Assembly: GCA_030066975.1 (NCBI GenBank)
Contig: JASJAO010000001.1
Location: 124,001 to 188,000 of the forward strand
Source of the DNA: Henriciella sp.
GTDB taxonomy: Bacteria > Pseudomonadota > Alphaproteobacteria > Caulobacterales > Hyphomonadaceae
DNA: 64,000 nucleotides
Reading direction: 5' to 3'
The notes beneath the pieces are model-generated. The model saw only the letters and a list, made by a program, of their open reading frames with translations. It had not been told where the DNA came from and did no database searches. The stretch's first letter is position 1; the number at the start of each line of letters is the position of its first letter. Made by a program: the position numbers and the translations under genes. Positions 62,871 through 64,000 of this stretch are shown one piece after another.

Positions 62871-64000
62871 GGCAGGGCAGCCTCTTCGGAACGGGTTGAC
62901 CCAAGCAGGATCGGCGGTTGCGGCAGTTCGACGGGAAGACCCCCACCGAGCGCCAGATGATAGTTGATGCGGTTTGTGGCCCGAGCTGAGCGGGCTGTGA
63001 TCAGATTGCTCTCAGCGTCGAGGCGGCGGGTCTGTGAATCAATCAAATTGAAGATCGAAACCAGACCATTGGTGTACTGCCGCGTCGCCAGGTCTTCGGC
63101 CAGAATAGCTTCTTCAAGGGCGCGCGCCTGGGCATCCTCCTGCTGAGCCAGCAAACCATCCGCTGCAAGGGCGTTTTCAACCTCCTGCCAGGCAGACAGG
63201 ACAGTGGAGGCATAGGTTTCTACAGAGATTTGCGCCCGCGCAATCGCGGCATCGCGATCTGCTCTCAAGGCCCCGCCATTATAGAGGGGCGCAGACAGGT
63301 TCGCGATCAGGCTAGCCGCCCATCGGCTTGGGTCGAACGTATCGGCAAAATCGGTGTCATTGTTCGATACCGTTCCGGAGATACTGAGGCTGGGCAGCAG
63401 GGCAAGACGGGCCTGCTCAGCCCGCAGACCTGCTGCGAGGAGCGCGGCCTCTGCTGAGGCAATATCCGGACGACGTGATAATAGAAGCGCGGGATTTCCG
63501 CCGCTTAACAGCGGATCCAGTGTGGCGATTTCTGCTGGCGCATCAATCTCCTCCTCGGGATAACGCCCAAGCAGGATTTCCAGGCGACGAACGGCATTAC
63601 CGCTGGCAAGCCGACGCGAAGCGATAGCTGCCTCTGCCGAGGCCAGCGTTGTCCGCGCCGTCCGCACATCCAGCGCTGTCGACAGACCGCGCGAAAAGCG
63701 CCGTTCCGTCAGTTCGAGCGCCCGCTCGCGGGCCTCATAGGTCTGGACCGCAACACGCTCCAGCGCCAGAGCTTCATTCAGGTCGAACCAGGCCGTTGCC
63801 GTCTGCGCCGCGATAGAGAGCTGCGCGGCGGCAAGATCAGCTTCACTTACGAGCAGGTCTGCTTCGGCCGCGTCAATCCCGGCACGGACCCGGCCCCAAA
63901 GATCGACTTCCCAGTTCAGCGAGCCATTGACACCGAAGGTTTCCGTATCAACGCGGTCATCGCCAGCCGCCGTTTCTACAAATGTGCTGCTGCCCCCAGC
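62867..64000 (-). CDS. TolC/NodT-family outer-membrane efflux protein (partial, continues past the right edge)
   Basis: At least 377 residues of the C-terminal part; the start is off the window. Frame open from 64000 with VNGSLNWEVDLWGRVRAGID and FSRGLSTALDVRTARTTLAS, the NodT-type helical repeats. Second repeat: LLPSLSISGTVSNN, SLIANLSAPLYNGG and RQYTNGLVSIFNLIDSQTRR (about 60 residues before the end). It forms the outer-membrane exit channel for the RND pump. The gene order is OMF - adaptor - permease, one operon. Confidence 0.93.
   Translation of the reverse strand, partial: AGGSSTFVETAAGDDRVDTETFGVNGSLNWEVDLWGRVRAGIDAAEADLLVSEADLAAAQLSIAAQTATAWFDLNEALALERVAVQTYEARERALELTERRFSRGLSTALDVRTARTTLASAEAAIASRRLASGNAVRRLEILLGRYPEEEIDAPAEIATLDPLLSGGNPALLLSRRPDIASAEAALLAAGLRAEQARLALLPSLSISGTVSNNDTDFADTFDPSRWAASLIANLSAPLYNGGALRADRDAAIARAQISVETYASTVLSAWQEVENALAADGLLAQQEDAQARALEEAILAEDLATRQYTNGLVSIFNLIDSQTRRLDAESNLITARSARATNRINYHLALGGGLPVELPQPPILLGSTRSEEAALP

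Noticed and set aside
1-64000. CRISPR arrays, insertion sequences, rRNA genes
   Set aside because: No regularly spaced direct repeats, transposase frames or rRNA-like segments were seen on reading the whole window.

Overview
The window looks like chromosomal DNA of a GC-rich alphaproteobacterium of the Caulobacterales/Maricaulales type (Hyphomonadaceae-like). The reasons are a CpdR-type response regulator, CtrA-like TTAA-N7-TTAA motifs, the run hisN - glnD - murJ - trpS, a TadG-like pilus-associated protein, an indolepyruvate oxidoreductase with a divergent Lrp regulator, and an M13 peptidase beside an RND efflux operon. No rRNA, prophage, insertion sequence or CRISPR array was seen. Three tRNA genes are present: Leu-CAG, Val-GAC and Arg-ACG.

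Layout. 1-1110 looks like the edge of a mobile island: the N-terminal 219 codons of an MmeI-like restriction-methylation enzyme (minus strand) and a degenerate coding remnant lie against the 3' end of tRNA-Leu. 1110-2000 holds two copies of a 66-bp noncoding repeat with hairpins, tRNA-Val and cpdR. 2.1-10 kb is a housekeeping block: N-formylglutamate amidohydrolase, a PraR-like HTH regulator, hisN, glnD, murJ and trpS. 10-16.6 kb is mixed: a TIGR02117/DUF2459-like protein, a PCuAC copper chaperone, a hydrolase, a CoA-ester lyase, xerD, an AGCS symporter and an orphan membrane protein. 16.7-27.3 kb carries a P-loop kinase-like protein, a GT2 glycosyltransferase, hrpB, a YmdB-like phosphoesterase, a large lipoprotein, a YgjP-like metalloprotease, a CPA1 antiporter, an unknown protein and motA. 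27.4-36.7 kb carries a secreted Cys protein, an MFS transporter, the rplY-pth pair, a BlaI/BlaR1-like pair, prs, ggt, a P1 peptidase and tRNA-Arg. 36.8-50 kb carries a two-domain caspase-like protein, a CoxE-like VWA protein, a CBS-hybrid histidine kinase, a ClpP paralogue, two tandem exported paralogues, a membrane-anchored protein, thyA and a TadG-like VWA protein. 50-64 kb carries the indolepyruvate oxidoreductase with its Lrp regulator, a thiolase, a DUF1801 protein, an M13 peptidase and a tripartite RND efflux operon that runs off the right edge.

Most unusual loci. (i) A BlaI-BlaR1 pair whose M56 sensor protease is fused to a LytM/M23 domain in place of a penicillin-binding sensor, preceded by a TACA-NN-TGTA BlaI-type operator. 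(ii) A secreted protein with an inactive caspase-like domain followed by one with intact His/Cys residues. (iii) A TadG-type VWA protein with an extra beta-sandwich-like segment in the middle of its VWA fold, behind an exact CtrA-box match. (iv) Three large exported paralogues of unknown function that share a C-terminal 'G-F/L-T/S-x-T-H' signature, two of them adjacent. (v) The restriction enzyme at tRNA-Leu. All functional statements come from reading the sequence and from remembered family features; no database search was run.
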